Assembly: GCF_965638725.1 (NCBI RefSeq)
Contig: NC_134949.1
Location: 83,482,017 to 83,546,016 of the forward strand
Direction: 5' to 3'
Origin: Aptenodytes patagonicus
Taxonomy: Eukaryota > Chordata > Aves > Sphenisciformes > Spheniscidae
DNA: 64,000 bases
Positions within the stretch are counted from its first letter, which is position 1; every line of letters begins with the position of its first letter. The notes below the pieces were generated by a model. That model searched no databases, was not told the DNA's origin, and worked only from the letters and a program-made list of their open reading frames with translations. Of this stretch, positions 50,374 through 63,082 are shown in pieces. Both the position numbers and the translations under genes were made by a program.

Positions 50374-51508
50374 TAGCAGAAAAGTTTGACTGACCTGTAT
50401 AAAGCTGTTCAAGATGGAGTCAGGGCTCCTGACCCCTCTCCCTTTTAAGTAAAATCAGACATATAACATTAGTGTAGGTTACACATAAAATTCCTTGTGT
50501 GGACTTCAGTTGAGCCAAAATAAACAGATGAACACAATCTAATTTAATCTCATTCTCTTTGGTCTGCCTATAGCTGTTTCAATAAAAGGGCAACTACTCA
50601 GTGAAAATTTGTCCAGAGTTGAAACCAGCACACGTATTTCTCAGCCTTGCTGGGAAAGTTTTACAGCACCCAGCACAAGTTTTGGGACACAACAGCCACA
50701 CTGCTCCCTGTATAAACTCAGTATCTGTGATAGCTTAGCCACAGTGCATCAGTACATCTCTCTGTGATATAGACAACTGCTATTCTTGCCGGTCATGACA
50801 CAGTGCGTGATCCTAATTCCCAAGCTAGTAGAAATACTGTACTTTATTCAGTCATTGAATAAATCCATTTCTGCCTCTCACACAAGAGAAACTGTCATAG
50901 TGTCATAAATAGGCTAAAAGAAGAGAAAGATTTGGACTCCAATTAATTACACTTCCCTCTAATTATCATCAGCAAATAAAAGTTCTTTCTCAGATGGCAT
51001 TAGTCATCAACAACTTTTCTTCCCAATACAATGCTTAAATTGTAAGGTTGAAGGCTAAGCAGGGTCCATCACCTGTTCTGATTAGACAGTTGATTGCAAG
51101 ATAATCCCCTGAATATTTCATGCAGGAATGACAGTGCAGCATCCAGGCAGTAAGGTAACTTGAGTAGTTGAGATAGAGCCTTATAAAAAGGTTTCTGCAC
51201 TTACCTCCTACCTGGAAGCACTGTGAGGCTTTGCAGATATAAAGACACTCTTCCCCACAGAAACCACCTCCAAAAGAGTCTTAATCCTTGAATAACACTT
51301 TTTTTGGACAGAGCTGGCTCTGTTGTAGAGCCCTGGTTTTGCATTAGGGTTTTTTTTTTTCCTCTCCTCCACTCCCTCTCCACTGCCTTCTGGGAAGTTA
51401 GGACAAAATATGCCTGTTGTTACGTTGCTTGTTGAGGCATTATGGAGCATGAAGACAAGATGCTGAGGTTCCAGCAGAGAATTGTCATGGCCTCTCAGGT
51501 CATGGGAG

Positions 51509-51551
51509 TTTTGCCTTTTTCCCTCTCTTTCCTCCATGTTGGTAATCACCA
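51509..51551 (+). repeat. 43-bp direct repeat, copy 2
   Basis: Exact copy of 50,331-50,373, 1,178 bp downstream. Immediate flanks differ. Confidence 0.9.
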
Positions 51552-52571
51552 AAACAGAAGGTCTCGCTAATTAGCTTCAGTTTGTGGTTTGCTTAAAGCA
51601 GGATCAAGCCAGGATGGAAATAGCTGCTAGTGCTGTTCACTACTTAAGCCAGTGCAGAAGCAGATTGTGCACACGATCAGCGTAGGCACATCCTATTCTC
51701 ACTGACGCAACTTCCAGCCAAACCTCCAGGCAACATGGAAACACACACACCCGGTAAGTTTATTCTCTGCTTCATTGTTAATTGCTGCCTATGAAGTTGA
51801 ATAGGTGGAAAGGGGGTGGGGAACAGAGAAAGGAATACTTTGAAAGGACTGCTGTGTCTTCTTTCAGGACATTTAAAAAAAAAAAAAGAAAAATCTGTGG
51901 CCCAGGTTACATACAGACAGTTCAGAGATAAAACATGCAAAGTTATTTCTTCTGAAGCCTCAGGAGTGCAGCTGTGGGTTAGTGTTGTGATCCATGTGGA
52001 AAAGACAATCACTAGGCAAATGCCTTGTGCTGGACTTCTGCTGTTTCCATCTGCATTTGCCTTATTGCAATACAACTGGGGGGGGGGCGAGCAATATTCT
52101 TTTTCAGAAGACAATGTGCAGCAGTGAGCTTTCAGTTCCCATATGCAAGGAACAAATCTGCTCAGTGCATAAAACCTTCTGTGTTCGAGTTCCCAGTGTA
52201 CAAGTTTAGAATAACGTTCAGTGCTAATACTGTGCCACTGTTACTGCTCCAGTCAAGAGCTCTGCGGTTGCTTCCACATTATCTCATTTTTTCTAGGGCT
52301 GTAGCTCTGCTGTGAACTCCAAACTATCATGCAGCTCACTGAATCCTGCTATTTCTGTGCTCTCCCATCCAGCCCCCTTCCTAAAATTATTTGCATAGCA
52401 GACCACAGTATGCAAAGAGCCATTAGATTTAATGGCTACTGCTGATCTTTGTTGAATTATTCCAGTGTCCTTTTTCTATCCCTGATCCTTCACTGTTGGA
52501 GTTAGTCCTGATATATACTTTAGGTTGGAAAAATCAGGTACTTTCTGTAATCTTTACGTTTAGACTAGGAT

Positions 52572-52617
52572 TAAAAAACAAAAAAACAAACAAACAAAAA
52601 AAAAAAACCAAAAAAAG
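52572..52617. repeat. A-rich low-complexity tract
   Basis: Runs of A broken by single C bases (CAAA units), 46 bp. Low complexity. Confidence 0.8.
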
Positions 52618-52983
52618 GAGGGGAGTCTGTGGAGTTATACACACAGTTGTATTATACAGATACAGCTCCATTAAGTCTTCAGTTAATGCAGCCATTCATA
52701 AGGCAGCTCAGGTTTTTGTTTTATACTGTGTAGTTCCCACATCTATCTCCACAGGTCTACTCTGTTTCCTTCATTCTTGACCATTCTGGTTCATAGTCTT
52801 CCACCCTTTAAGAGACTCTCTGGCTGATGGCATGTGCCAGAGGTGAGTGAGTATCTCCGATAACTCAGGTACATTCTTCCTGCTCCTAATGCCGGAGGCG
52901 AGGGCTCCTGTGTACAAGGGTCTACCAGCAGAGCACAACCACAGGTTTTTACACTTGTGTCTGTGACCAGAGCTATTCACCAG

Positions 52984-53520
52984 TGCCCCTGTACTCGGCA
53001 CTGGTGAGGCTGCACCTCGAATACTGTGTTCGGTTTTGGGCCCCTCGCTACAAGAAGGACATTGAGGTGTTAGAGCGTGTCCAGAGAAGGGCAATGAGGC
53101 TGGTGAAGGGTCTGGAGAACAAGTCTTATGAGGAGCGGCTGAGGGAACTGGGGTTGTTTAGCCTGGAGAAAAGGAGGCTGAGGGGAGACCTCATCGCTCT
53201 CTACAACTACCTGAAAGGAGGTTGTAGCGAGGTGGGTGTCGGTCTCTTCTCCCAAATAACAAGCGATAGGACAAGAGGAAATGGCCTCAAGTTGCACCAG
53301 GGGAAGTTTAGATTGGATGTGAGGAAAAAATTCTTTACTGAAAGAGTGGTTAAACATTAGAACAGGCTGCCCAGGGAAGTGGTTGAGTCCCCATCCCTGG
53401 AGGTATTTAAAAGACGTGTCGATGAGGCGCTTAGGGACATGGTTTAGTGGGCATGGTGGTGTTGGGTTGACGGTTGGACTCGATGATCTTAGAGGTCTCT
53501 TCCAACCTTAATGATTCTAT
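52984..53520 (+). mobile_element. CR1 non-LTR retroposon, 5'-truncated
   Basis: An open stretch encodes the end of the CR1 ORF2 reverse-transcriptase protein (for example [56 protein letters not shown]) with a stop at about 53,358, followed by the 3' UTR and a TGATTCTAT tail. It carries about 100 bp more 5' sequence than the copy at 35.6 kb. It lacks the catalytic RT core, so it cannot move on its own. Confidence 0.96.
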
Positions 53521-54130
53521 TCAGGCCAGTCAAAGCCAGCAAGGAGCCATGCTCGCCCTTGCCTGCCCCTGTCTGTCTGAGGTGCTGCAATGCTGTTTCT
53601 GGCAGCAGTTCAGGGACAGGCTGTCAGGGCCCAGAGCCCATCGCCCTGTCTAGGTGTTTAGTTGGTCATGTTAAAGAGTTTAGCTGGCTGAGTCCAAGGC
53701 CAGCTCCTTCGCTGACCAGAGCTGTTGTGAAGAAAGCTGGAAGTGAACTGCCCTCCTTTCCCTTGGGAACTGCTTTTAAGCTGAGGCTTTATGGCTCGCC
53801 CCTGCCCTGCACTACATTGCAGCTGAGCAGCTGCTACATCTGTGCCCGGTCTCAGACCATCGCCAGTTTGGCCCTGACCCAGACGCAGCAGCTCTGCTTC
53901 CCAGCTTGACCTCAAACCTACCTTGGCACTGCTGTATTGCTGGGGGATCACTGAGCTGTGTCCAATCCTGATAACTGTCTCCAGCCCTGATCCTGACCTG
54001 GACTTGCTGTTCTACATCTGGGCTCCCTGTCAGCAGGGTCACTCACCGCTCAGCTCTATCATGCTCTGCTTCAGGCTTAGTAGGGGACTAAACCTTCTCC
54101 CAGGGAGCAGACGGCCACAGGCTTCCTTCT
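53521..54130. other. GC-richer block after CR1, unidentified
   Basis: About 600 bp rich in CTG, CCTGAC and CAG words, clearly more GC-rich than its surroundings. Open frames occur on both strands (132 codons on + from 53,511; 97 on - at 53,658-53,951) but no domain is recognisable. It might be an old interspersed repeat; I cannot name it. Confidence 0.5.
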
Positions 54131-55744
54131 CCCTAAAATGACTGTATGAGGATTGTTATTATCCTTTGTGCCAGTAACTCTTACTTTAAAGAATCAGTGA
54201 ATATGCATTCACACAAAGGGCCAGAGGGTTACGGACAAGTCACTCTGTTGACTGCATATTAACAGCTTCCTGAATCATTATAGTCTTGAAGTGCATGGCA
54301 ATATGGGAAGAAGCTCACGTTGTGCGAGAATTACTTCTTGTACACAGCTCCACCAAACACAACACAGCTACAGCAGTGTGATTTCCTCCACTGTGTCTCC
54401 AAGACTACCATTAGTGCCTTTTAAGAATCATAGGAATTAAAGACAGACAAGGCTTTTTGGATTGTCTCTAATGTTCTCTAATGCAGCACAGTACAAATTA
54501 AAGCAAATTTCAGATTAGAGGGTATGAAGCCTGCCATGGAGAGGGGGAACTTAGAGGGAGCTTCTGGGAAATGGAAGTACAGGTGTGGCTTGGAGGAAGT
54601 AACAAGGATTAAGACAAGATCAGAGATGGAACAGTCCTGCTAAGGCTTAAGGTAGGCAGCACAGCCCCACACAATTCCCTGTGTGGAATTCCCATCTTCA
54701 TCATGTTGTCCCAGCCATATGCCCTGGGCCAGCAGACCTCCTGGGGAATGAAACTGGGCATGCAACCAAGGGGAGAAGAAGTGGAGCTAGAAGCAGAAAA
54801 CATCATTTTTCAAGGTTTGCCACTTCCTACCTGTTCCCCCACAGCTGAGTTTCCACCAAGAGACACGAGATCCAAATTTGCAGCCTGTGGTTTGAGTGCT
54901 CATACCTCTCAGACTGCAGATGGGAAGGGCAAAACCACCTATCAAGAAGTCCTGGCTAATACCTTTGACAGCATGGGTGCATCTGCCTGTCTGGACCCCG
55001 TTCCAACATTCAGTTTGAAATGCCACATCCTGAGCCTCCGGGACACTCAGCAGAGAATCTCTTGGGTAGTAATCAGTATCTCAGTTGTGTCCCTTTACAT
55101 TTGGCTGCACATAACACCGTTTCCCCTTTCCTTCCCAGCCTCCCAAATATGATCAGAGAAGATTTATAGAGAGAACTGTCTAATGCTGAGTTTAGTTATG
55201 GGACTGATTTTAGTAGAAGCTAAGTAGTAGGGGACTAAACATCTAAATAGTTCTTAAACCATCCTGAAGAAAGAAATACCAGATATTGGAAGTTTAATGG
55301 TTGAACTCTATTCTTCTTTTATTCACATAAGGAGTTTGAGAACACTGCACTATTCTAAATTATCTTTAGTGAAACCTACTGGACGTTTTCCTTCAAGTAA
55401 TACTGAATAAAGAATGGGTTCCCCATGTAAAAATTTATTCCTAGACATTTCCTCTGGTGTCCTGTTTCCTTTAAGCTTGACCAAGGCTTATTTAATTAAC
55501 ATGCATTCCCTTGTGTCTGAAACTCTGTTAATTGAAATACTAAATAATAAGCGGTATTTTGAAGAGACAAGGGGTGGCAGCTTAAAAAAGAAAACTGCAG
55601 TGTGATTAAAATACTTGCATACTTATACAGGCGTGACTGGCTGTACTGAAATCAGCAACTCTAGATGTGCATGTTTGGAACTGAGAAGTCATTAGCTTAG
55701 TGGGGACCTAAAGAACACATGTATAACCATGGTACATCTTTTTA

Positions 55745-55770
55745 TATCTATCTATCTATCTATCTCTCTC
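55745..55770. repeat. (TATC)n microsatellite
   Basis: Five TATC units followed by CTCTCTCC. Confidence 0.85.
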
Positions 55771-56588
55771 CTTTAAAGGAGATATGTTTAAGTTGAGCTA
55801 CATAGAAACAGTAAATTCAAGTAGTTCTTTTTCAAACCTACTTGGAGGGTGGAAGGAATAACAAGTTTGCCAAACGATGCTCCTAAATCGCAGATGTTTT
55901 GAACAGCCTTGCAGAGGAGTCTGTGCGAGTACAGGTATACTTCTGACTGTGGTGTCTTCCAGAAATGCAGCCCATTTCTGATACTTAACTGGAAAGAGAG
56001 GAAGATAAATGAAAGCAGGCCGGTGTCTGTGCCCTGGGTGGCCAAACCATTTACAATGTATTCTGCAAGTGGTTGTGCCTATGATAATCTGACCATCTGG
56101 ACCACTCAGATCAGGTAATTGGCTGTTAGTCAGGATTTAATACAGAGCTCCTAATTAGGTAGACTCCCTTAATGCATATTTCATAAGCAGTATGGTCCTT
56201 TAATACACCCTCTCAGTCCTTCCACTTTTGGCAGTATGTGCAGCTTCTTCATCATTGCACTTTAGACAAGGAATTGGAAACTCAAATGGTGAGGTCAATT
56301 GATGCACACGTAGCCAACCCTTGAGTTTACTAAAAGCCGAAGCAAAGGAGTGCAGAGAGTTGAGAGAGCAAGTAGATGATTACTGGCTGTGAATTGGCGC
56401 TGGAACTAGAGCTGGTCACTGATCTCTGTCCTGGAGGTACCTTGTCCTTGGAAGCCACTTACATCTTAAAGAAGTTTGACTGGAGCGTTGGCTCCTAGGC
56501 TATTTTTCTTGAATGGGTGTAATTCTTGAACATTTGCTTTCCAGGTTGAATTCAAGATTCACTCTACTGCTGTTCTCTGGGGATATAT

Positions 56589-56627
56589 ACACACACACAC
56601 ACGTACCAAAGCTGTGCATGTATAAAA

Positions 56628-56666
<39 letters not shown>

Positions 56667-56684
56667 TACATACACACACACACA
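56589..56684. repeat. Compound (AC)n-(TA)n-(AC)n microsatellite
   Basis: An AC run (56,589-56,602), then about 14 TA units (56,633-56,661), then a CA run (56,671-56,684). Confidence 0.88.
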
Positions 56685-57651
56685 GCTTGTTTCTATTGAT
56701 ACTAATTCCTCTAGAATATTTACAGAATGAGAACATGTAAGGCCAGATGTCGTAAAGGCTTACAGGGTAGAATGAGGTCAGGCAGCATCTGAAGCAGAAG
56801 CCCCTAAGGCGCTGCAGTACCACAGGCAAGCACTGTCAAATGTGGAACTCATTCAGAACAAAACATTTTGGTTGTCGGTTTGATTTGGGAAGATGAAAAG
56901 CTTTTGGGAGAACAGGAGTCTTCCAAATCCAGACATGGAAATTGCGTTTCCATCTAAAAACTTATTCTGACTGGAAGTCCCTGACTGCCTCACCTGCTTA
57001 CCAGTGTTAATCTCAGGTTCATGACACAGTTTCTGAAGGTTGGGAAGCATAATGGAAATGAAATAATTTTATTACAAATGAACTGCAGATTTTTTTTCCT
57101 AGGCCCAGTTAAAAGGACTGGGAAGAAAAAAAACTGTCTTTAACTGACTGTGCAAAGGTCTTGTGAGATATCCCAGGCTCTGTCTGAAAATACTGGAGAA
57201 ACACTGTGTGTAGCCTTTGGGAATGAAACCTTCACTTATTAATTATTTTTCTTGGAGATTCCCTTGTGGCATCATTATGTGCTTCATTAAAGTAAACCAA
57301 GTGCAAGCCTCCTTGAGAAATCAGAAAAGGAAGACTGGTGATTCAATCTACGGTACTGTTCAAGTGCTGCAGGACCCTAATTTATTATTGATAGGAAACA
57401 TAAGAATAATCATAACATTTAGGGGTAAGGTCTGTGCATCTCCTTCTTTAGCATTTTACTGGCTCCTCTCTTAGCACAATTGTGGGTAAGTAGATTCAGC
57501 TACTGTACAGTAGTACAGTACATTCAGTAGATGCCCTGTGTAGAGGGCATAGAAGATTAGCAGTAGGACACAATGTCTGCCTTAGACTCGGGGGGGGGGC
57601 GCAGAATTAAATAAGGGGGAAATATGACTTCCAGATTTTAGCAATACACAC

Positions 57652-57692
57652 ACCCCCCCCCAAAAAAAAAAAAAAAAAAAGAGAGAGAGAGA
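57652..57692. repeat. C9-A19-(GA)n compound tract
   Basis: A run of C passes directly into a long A run and then GAGAGAGA. Confidence 0.8.
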
Positions 57693-60600
57693 CAAAGTTT
57701 TGCTATCATGGTCTATAAGAATGGATCATTTTGGATTTTCCTTAAATTATTTCAAGATGATCACTGCACAACTCTATAGGTTTCCTGCATACAGCCACCT
57801 CCTTCAGTGCTCTGTCTTTTGAGACGCAATGCAAGGTATTTCTGCCACAAGTTGGCTGTTTCAGCAATGTGGGAAAAACACTCTTCAGTCATATGAACAT
57901 TAAGAAGAGACACAGCCGTTCTTGCCTTCTCTCTTCCCCTGCCTCCATCGCCATGAGGAAAGTGTGGAGGAAACTGCTCAAGTTTTCCAGTGCTTTCTTA
58001 TGGCAGAGAAGGATGAAATTGCTTTCTCATAACACAGTGCAGCAAATCTCATAGGGTGGTGTCTCCCAGACTGGAAAGTAACTACAGTATGCTGTTGAAG
58101 CTTCTTGTTTCCTTAGAAGGTGAAGGTAGGGGAAAAGAACTGCAGCATTACTAGGATTGCCAAGTAAGAAGGCAAGAAGAGATACTATGGATGTACTGTC
58201 TCCCTGGATATATGGGAGCTGATGAATGTTCCAGTTATTTCTTCTTCCTGGGGAAGACAAAAGTCCTGGCTGGAGAGGCATGGTGCTTTGTCTCTTCAGT
58301 GGTAGCGGGGCTAACTATGTGGGCAGGTGGGTCTGCTACGCCTATGTCTTCTCTCTGGTAGAAAACACTAATGCTTGAAGGACCAAGCCATAGTTTTTCA
58401 CCCCAATAAGCTTCTAAAGAAACTATAGGTAAAGATCAATCAACCCCATTTCAGTTATGGCACCACTAGAGGGGGGAAGAGCACGAAACATTTGTATGTC
58501 AAAAGAGTTTCTGTACCCATTACTTTTTATCATAATTTTTTTCACTGTGCTACTGCCTGTATGGGATTGACTTTCTGCATTTCCTACCTGTGACCAAGCA
58601 TTCTTCTCATATTCTGTTGTTGCTGTACACTGCACTATGGCAGGTATATAGCTAACCAGTGGTGTTGGTGGTGAACAGGGGATGGCATGTAACTCCTCAT
58701 CCCCTCCATTATGCTGCATTGTGCCCATGTAATTTGTCAATACGAGAGATGGCGATATAACTAAACGGTTCAAGACCTTAGTCCCTCAAGCCAAAACATG
58801 TAGGCATAAACTTAGATGTACTTTATGAGAATTTCACACCATTACATGTGCAAGAGTTAAGAGCTCTTAGTGGACAATGAGTGTTAGCCAGAAGTTTCTA
58901 TCTGTACCTGATCCCACTAGATTTGGTCACATGACACTAGAACTGAAACAAAGTCCATTTCAGGCCTAGTTGTAAGCCATAAGCAAACGTGACTCAGTTT
59001 GTCTGTGGTGATTTTGCTTCCATCTGGCATGAATGCTGCACCCAGAGAACCACGGCGCAGTCACTTAAGACACACAACGTGCTCACGTCCTGGGGGCCGT
59101 TGCTTAGCTAGCTGCAAAGCACAGACTTTCCAGCTCCTAACCTCACGACTGAAGTGCAGGAGTACAAATGCTATTGACCAACCAGGGTAGTGCCGGGCTA
59201 AGTGCAGTGTTGTATTGTTGTTCCCCCTCCCCCAGCAGTTCACACAGGAAAGTACCTGCTGTTCCTCTGCAGTTGTATGCACCCCTCTCCATTTACTGAA
59301 GTGCAGCACCTGAAGTTGAATAGTGTCTAGTAACTACAGTATTTCCAATTACTTTAGGAAACTAACTGCACAAAACCTGCTTTATATAACAATAACTCTC
59401 TCTCTCATTCTCAGACTTTCCTCTAGCCTCCTCACACCCAACTCTGAACAGACAGAAGACAGAAAAATCAGCAAGTGACTCTTTTTCAGCATACAACAAC
59501 AAATACCTCACAGTTCCTCAAAACCTGACTTCCTTGCACAGCAGGGGGGTCAATGGAGCTTTTGAAGCACCAATATATACGGAGTCCTTCAGCAGTTCTG
59601 TAAGTAGGATTTAATGTTCATTGACTTACCTCTAATGCCTTTGAGATGAGGAAGAGGCTTGAAGCAGGGTGAGCAGAGCATGGTACACTCCTCCTGTGTG
59701 TTAGGCAAATCCACGCTGTACTGGGAAAAGTGACTATGCAAGTAAACTGATGCTACAGCCTTAAGTAGTTCAGTAGGCTCTCTTAGTGTACACCAAGAAC
59801 TAATTGCTACTCTAGTAGTCTCACCAAGCTTTCCTTAATTATTTACTTTAGCCAAAATCCTTCAGAGCAGGAATAGGGGGGTTGCTGTTACTCCTAGTGT
59901 AGGAAAAGATCTGCAAGTTGATGACTAAATTGGCTATCCCTGTGCAAACCCTGGGCCAGCACATGCCCAGGTGTTAGTGTGGATTGGGAGGTGGAAGTGT
60001 AGTGTGGCTGCAGTCTTCAGAGCAGAGCTGTTGTTAGAGGAGAGACCCCTTGGGATATGTTTGTAGTGATATGTTGGCTATTAGAGGACTACAATAAAAT
60101 TGTCACGAAATGGCGATCCTACCTTCCTGTTTTCTTATTGCTTGGTGCACTGGCTACTTGTCTTGGAAATGTCAAGAAACAATGAATGTGGGACTGAAGA
60201 TGGTAATTTAAATCACTGATTCTGACTTTTACGATGGTTGTGAGAGGGCAGGAGAGAAAGATCTTGATAGTTCCTTCAGGGATGTTTTGCAAATTGCAAC
60301 TTATTTGTGTTCCTCCCTGATAAGGTCTTCTTGTGCCAAAATGTCACATGGTGAGGAAAGCTGTGCAAATTTAGGGCCAGAAAATGTCCTTACTGAAATC
60401 TGTGGGAATTTTGATTTGTTTTCTGTGCAATAGACACCCATAATAATGGGGATGCCACTTTGCTGCCAAGAGTGAGGAAAAGAGTCAACAGAGAGGAAGG
60501 GAGAGAGAGGCATTGTTTTATCTCCTCATCCTTTTATTCTGTGTAACTCCAGCAACATCAAATGTTGCTATGGTGCTCTCTCAGGTGGCTGGGATGTGGC

Positions 60601-61939
60601 AGCTGGCTACACACAGGTAATAAACAGGAAAACCTCTTAGTGATTTTTCATGTTCTCCAGCCTCCTTGTTCCCTCTCCCACATTTTGTTTGTGCTTCTGA
60701 TTTCTGCCCACACTCGCCAGTAAGGGAGGAGAGGATGCTTAGAGCTCATCTTCTCTAGAGTCAGCTAGTCCATTGCATTGTGCTAGTGGCCTGGCAGTGG
60801 TGACATCATTACTTCTGCGCTGTATAGTGTGAAACTCTCTGGAAGGGAGACTAGAAATCTGCAACAGGTTTTTCTTCACTGTGGCAGAGATGGATCCAGG
60901 AGGTTTGCATGGACTGCCTGTGAGTACTACATGAAAATGTATCTAACTAGGAAATGGGGAATTGCAATAAAATGCTATCTTCCAAGCAGTTTTATATTCT
61001 GCCAGAATGTAGTGCTGAGTGTAAGTTTAGATATGCCTAAAGGGACTGTATATACAATTTACACATAAAGTGTGTGATAAGTGAAATGTGCAGAACAGAT
61101 TATTTGGTGATAATTTCGTGAAAGAATGAAGGGTGTAGTATGCATATAAACCAAGATTTATTTAGTGATATGGTGACTGAAAGCTACTTTGTGGGAAACT
61201 AAGTGAAGCAAAGCAATGAAAAACAAGAATCTGGGAGATGTTGGGGTATATAATAATATGCACATTTATACAATACCTTCAAATATTCATGTTGTGTTAA
61301 CAAATGAGAAAATTGCCATACAGCATGCTTGGTTAACTTTGCATTCAGGACTACCAGTGCATGTAATGGAAGGGGGGGCAGGGAAAGAAAGACATCTCTA
61401 ACTGGTACCTGTCAAGATTTTGCTTGTCTAGCCACCTATGGGAACATAAATGTCTGGAATTAGGTTATGGACTGATTGCTTTGGATCATGTTGGCCCTAC
61501 TTGTTTGCTTGTATGTTGTTCCCCAGTCATTGGAGGGCTGATGTCACTGTAATGAATGACATTGTAGAGAGCTCCGTGAAGGGTTTTAAACTACAGCATT
61601 GAGCTGGAAATGGTGGTTGGTAACAGTTTTGGAAAACATAGGGGCTATCTTAGTGAATGAGAAGTGAAAGTGAATGCCTTACATTTGGTATCAGAGTTCA
61701 ACATGGGTGCTGCAGAATTGCTGTCCAGGCTGGGCGCGACGGCAGGGGTTAGTACAGGAGCAGCTTCACCCCAGAAGGGTTTGGAGGGTGGAGATGAGAA
61801 GGCAGGGATGGTCTGAGGGGGTGGCTGAGTGCAACATAGGCAATTTGAATTATTTTAGTCATTGATTTCCTTTTGCAGTGTTACTGGTCAGTCACATAGT
61901 CTTTTCATAATACGTTAAAATACAGGTCAACTAGCATTC

Positions 61940-62496
61940 TGTCCTGGTTTCAGCTGGGATAGAGTTAATTTTCTTCCTAGTAGCTGGTACAGTGCTGTGT
62001 TTTGGATTTAGGATGAGAATAATGTTGGTAACACACAAATGTTTTAGTTGTTGCTGAGCAGTGCTTACACTAGTCAAGGACTTTTCAGCTTCCCATGCTC
62101 TACCGACTGAGACGGCTGGAGATGCACAAGAAGCTGGGAGGGGGCACAGCCAGGACAGCTGACCCAAACTGGCCAAAGGGATATTCCATACCATGTGAAA
62201 TCATGCTTAGTATATATACTGGGGGAAAGCTGGCCGGGGGAGCCACTGCTCGGGGACTGGCTGGGCATCGGTTGGTGAGTGGTGAGCAATTGCATTGTGC
62301 ATCACTTGCTTTGTATATTCTTCTATTATTACTGTTATTACTATTTTATTTTATTTCAATTATTAAATGGTTATCTCAACCCACAAGTTTTCTCACTTTT
62401 ACTCTTCTGATTCTCTCCTCTGTCCAACCGGGGTGGTGGGAGAGTGAGTGAATGGCTGTGTGGTGCTCAGTTGCTGGCTGAGGTTAAACCATGATA
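61940..62496 (+). mobile_element. Solo LTR of an avian endogenous retrovirus, plus strand
   Basis: Begins TGTCCTGGTTTCAGC and ends near GGTTAAACCATGATA, about 557 bp. The first roughly 270 bp and last roughly 110 bp match the LTR at 47.5-48.1 kb read on its minus strand; the middle, after a TATATATAC box, differs. Flanks CATTC (61,935-61,939) and CATTG (62,497-62,501) look like a 5-bp target duplication with one change. No viral genes adjoin. It sits about 590 bp upstream of the ANO2 exon in the same orientation. Confidence 0.85.
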
Positions 62497-63082
62497 CATT
62501 GTTAGCCATCCATGGGACATATCCTCTCTAATCCCTGGTATTTTCCAAAGCATGTCTGTCCAGCCCTACCCTTCTTGCCCTTGTACTACAGTAAGGATCC
62601 TTCTCCTGTTCTGGATCTGTTTCTTCCCTTTCTTCCCACATGTAGTTTTTTGCTTCCCTCCCCTGCCCAGCTTTCCTCCACAGCACATCCTTTCTTATAT
62701 CCCAATCTATAATGCGATCCTTATTCCCACTCCTCAATCCCATTTCAAACTGTGGGTGTCTTCTCCTGTATGGTCTGTGTATGTACAGGACAGAGAGACA
62801 GTGTTGGTGTGTGTCTCAGTACCTGCCTGTCAGGTAGGTATCCCATGCATTGGGATAAGACCGCTATCTTTAGCCAATCTCATTTGTTTGTCGGAGGAGG
62901 AGGTCAGCGTGACTTAATCTGGTCTGCAGAGTGAACGTTTGTAGGTCATACCTACCCCCGGCTGACCTCCAGTTTTGACTCTGTGCAGCTTTACGTGCTT
63001 GTGTGGAGATAGACCCTAAGCCTGGCTTCTTCTTGGGCTTTTTGGCTTTCTTGTCTGTGAGACTCGTGTGTTTCTCTCCCAG
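62497..63082. other. Sequence between LTR and ANO2 exon
   Basis: No coding exon recognised. It ends in a pyrimidine-rich acceptor (TTTCTCTCCCAG). An in-frame TAA at 63,017 with no ATG after it shows the ANO2 frame does not begin just upstream of the exon. Confidence 0.7.

Larger units (their letters stand above)
48121..52983. other. Intergenic sequence
   Basis: No gene recognised. Contains the exact 43-bp direct repeat pair (50,331 and 51,509) and an A/CAAA-rich tract at 52,572-52,617. The longest minus-strand frame (51,677-52,114) has no domain. Confidence 0.7.
54131..61939. other. Intergenic sequence with microsatellites
   Basis: No gene recognised. A 149-codon frame at 54,703-55,152 lacks any domain or splice context. 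Simple repeats at 55,745-55,770, 56,589-56,684, 57,589-57,599 (G run) and 57,652-57,692 are the only structures. Confidence 0.65.

Noticed and set aside
51735..51753. ATG in a good start context followed by a GTAAGT donor, as a candidate first exon of ANO2
   Set aside because: It would leave phase 1, while the ANO2 exon at 63,083 starts in phase 0, so a direct splice breaks the frame. The six codons do not resemble the known N-terminus. A noncoding-exon role cannot be excluded.
51677..52114. 145-codon minus-strand frame
   Set aside because: Contains low-complexity Phe and Lys stretches from A/T runs and no known motif.
52983..53360. 125-codon frame as a possible host gene
   Set aside because: It is the C-terminal part of the CR1 reverse-transcriptase ORF, truncated and lacking the catalytic core.
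54703..55152. 149-codon plus-strand frame between the CR1 and ANO2
   Set aside because: No domain or homology recognised, no conserved signal nearby; most likely chance.
62095..62451. 118-codon frame overlapping 62.1-62.5 kb
   Set aside because: Lies wholly inside the solo LTR; its Leu-rich part comes from a TTATTA-type tract.
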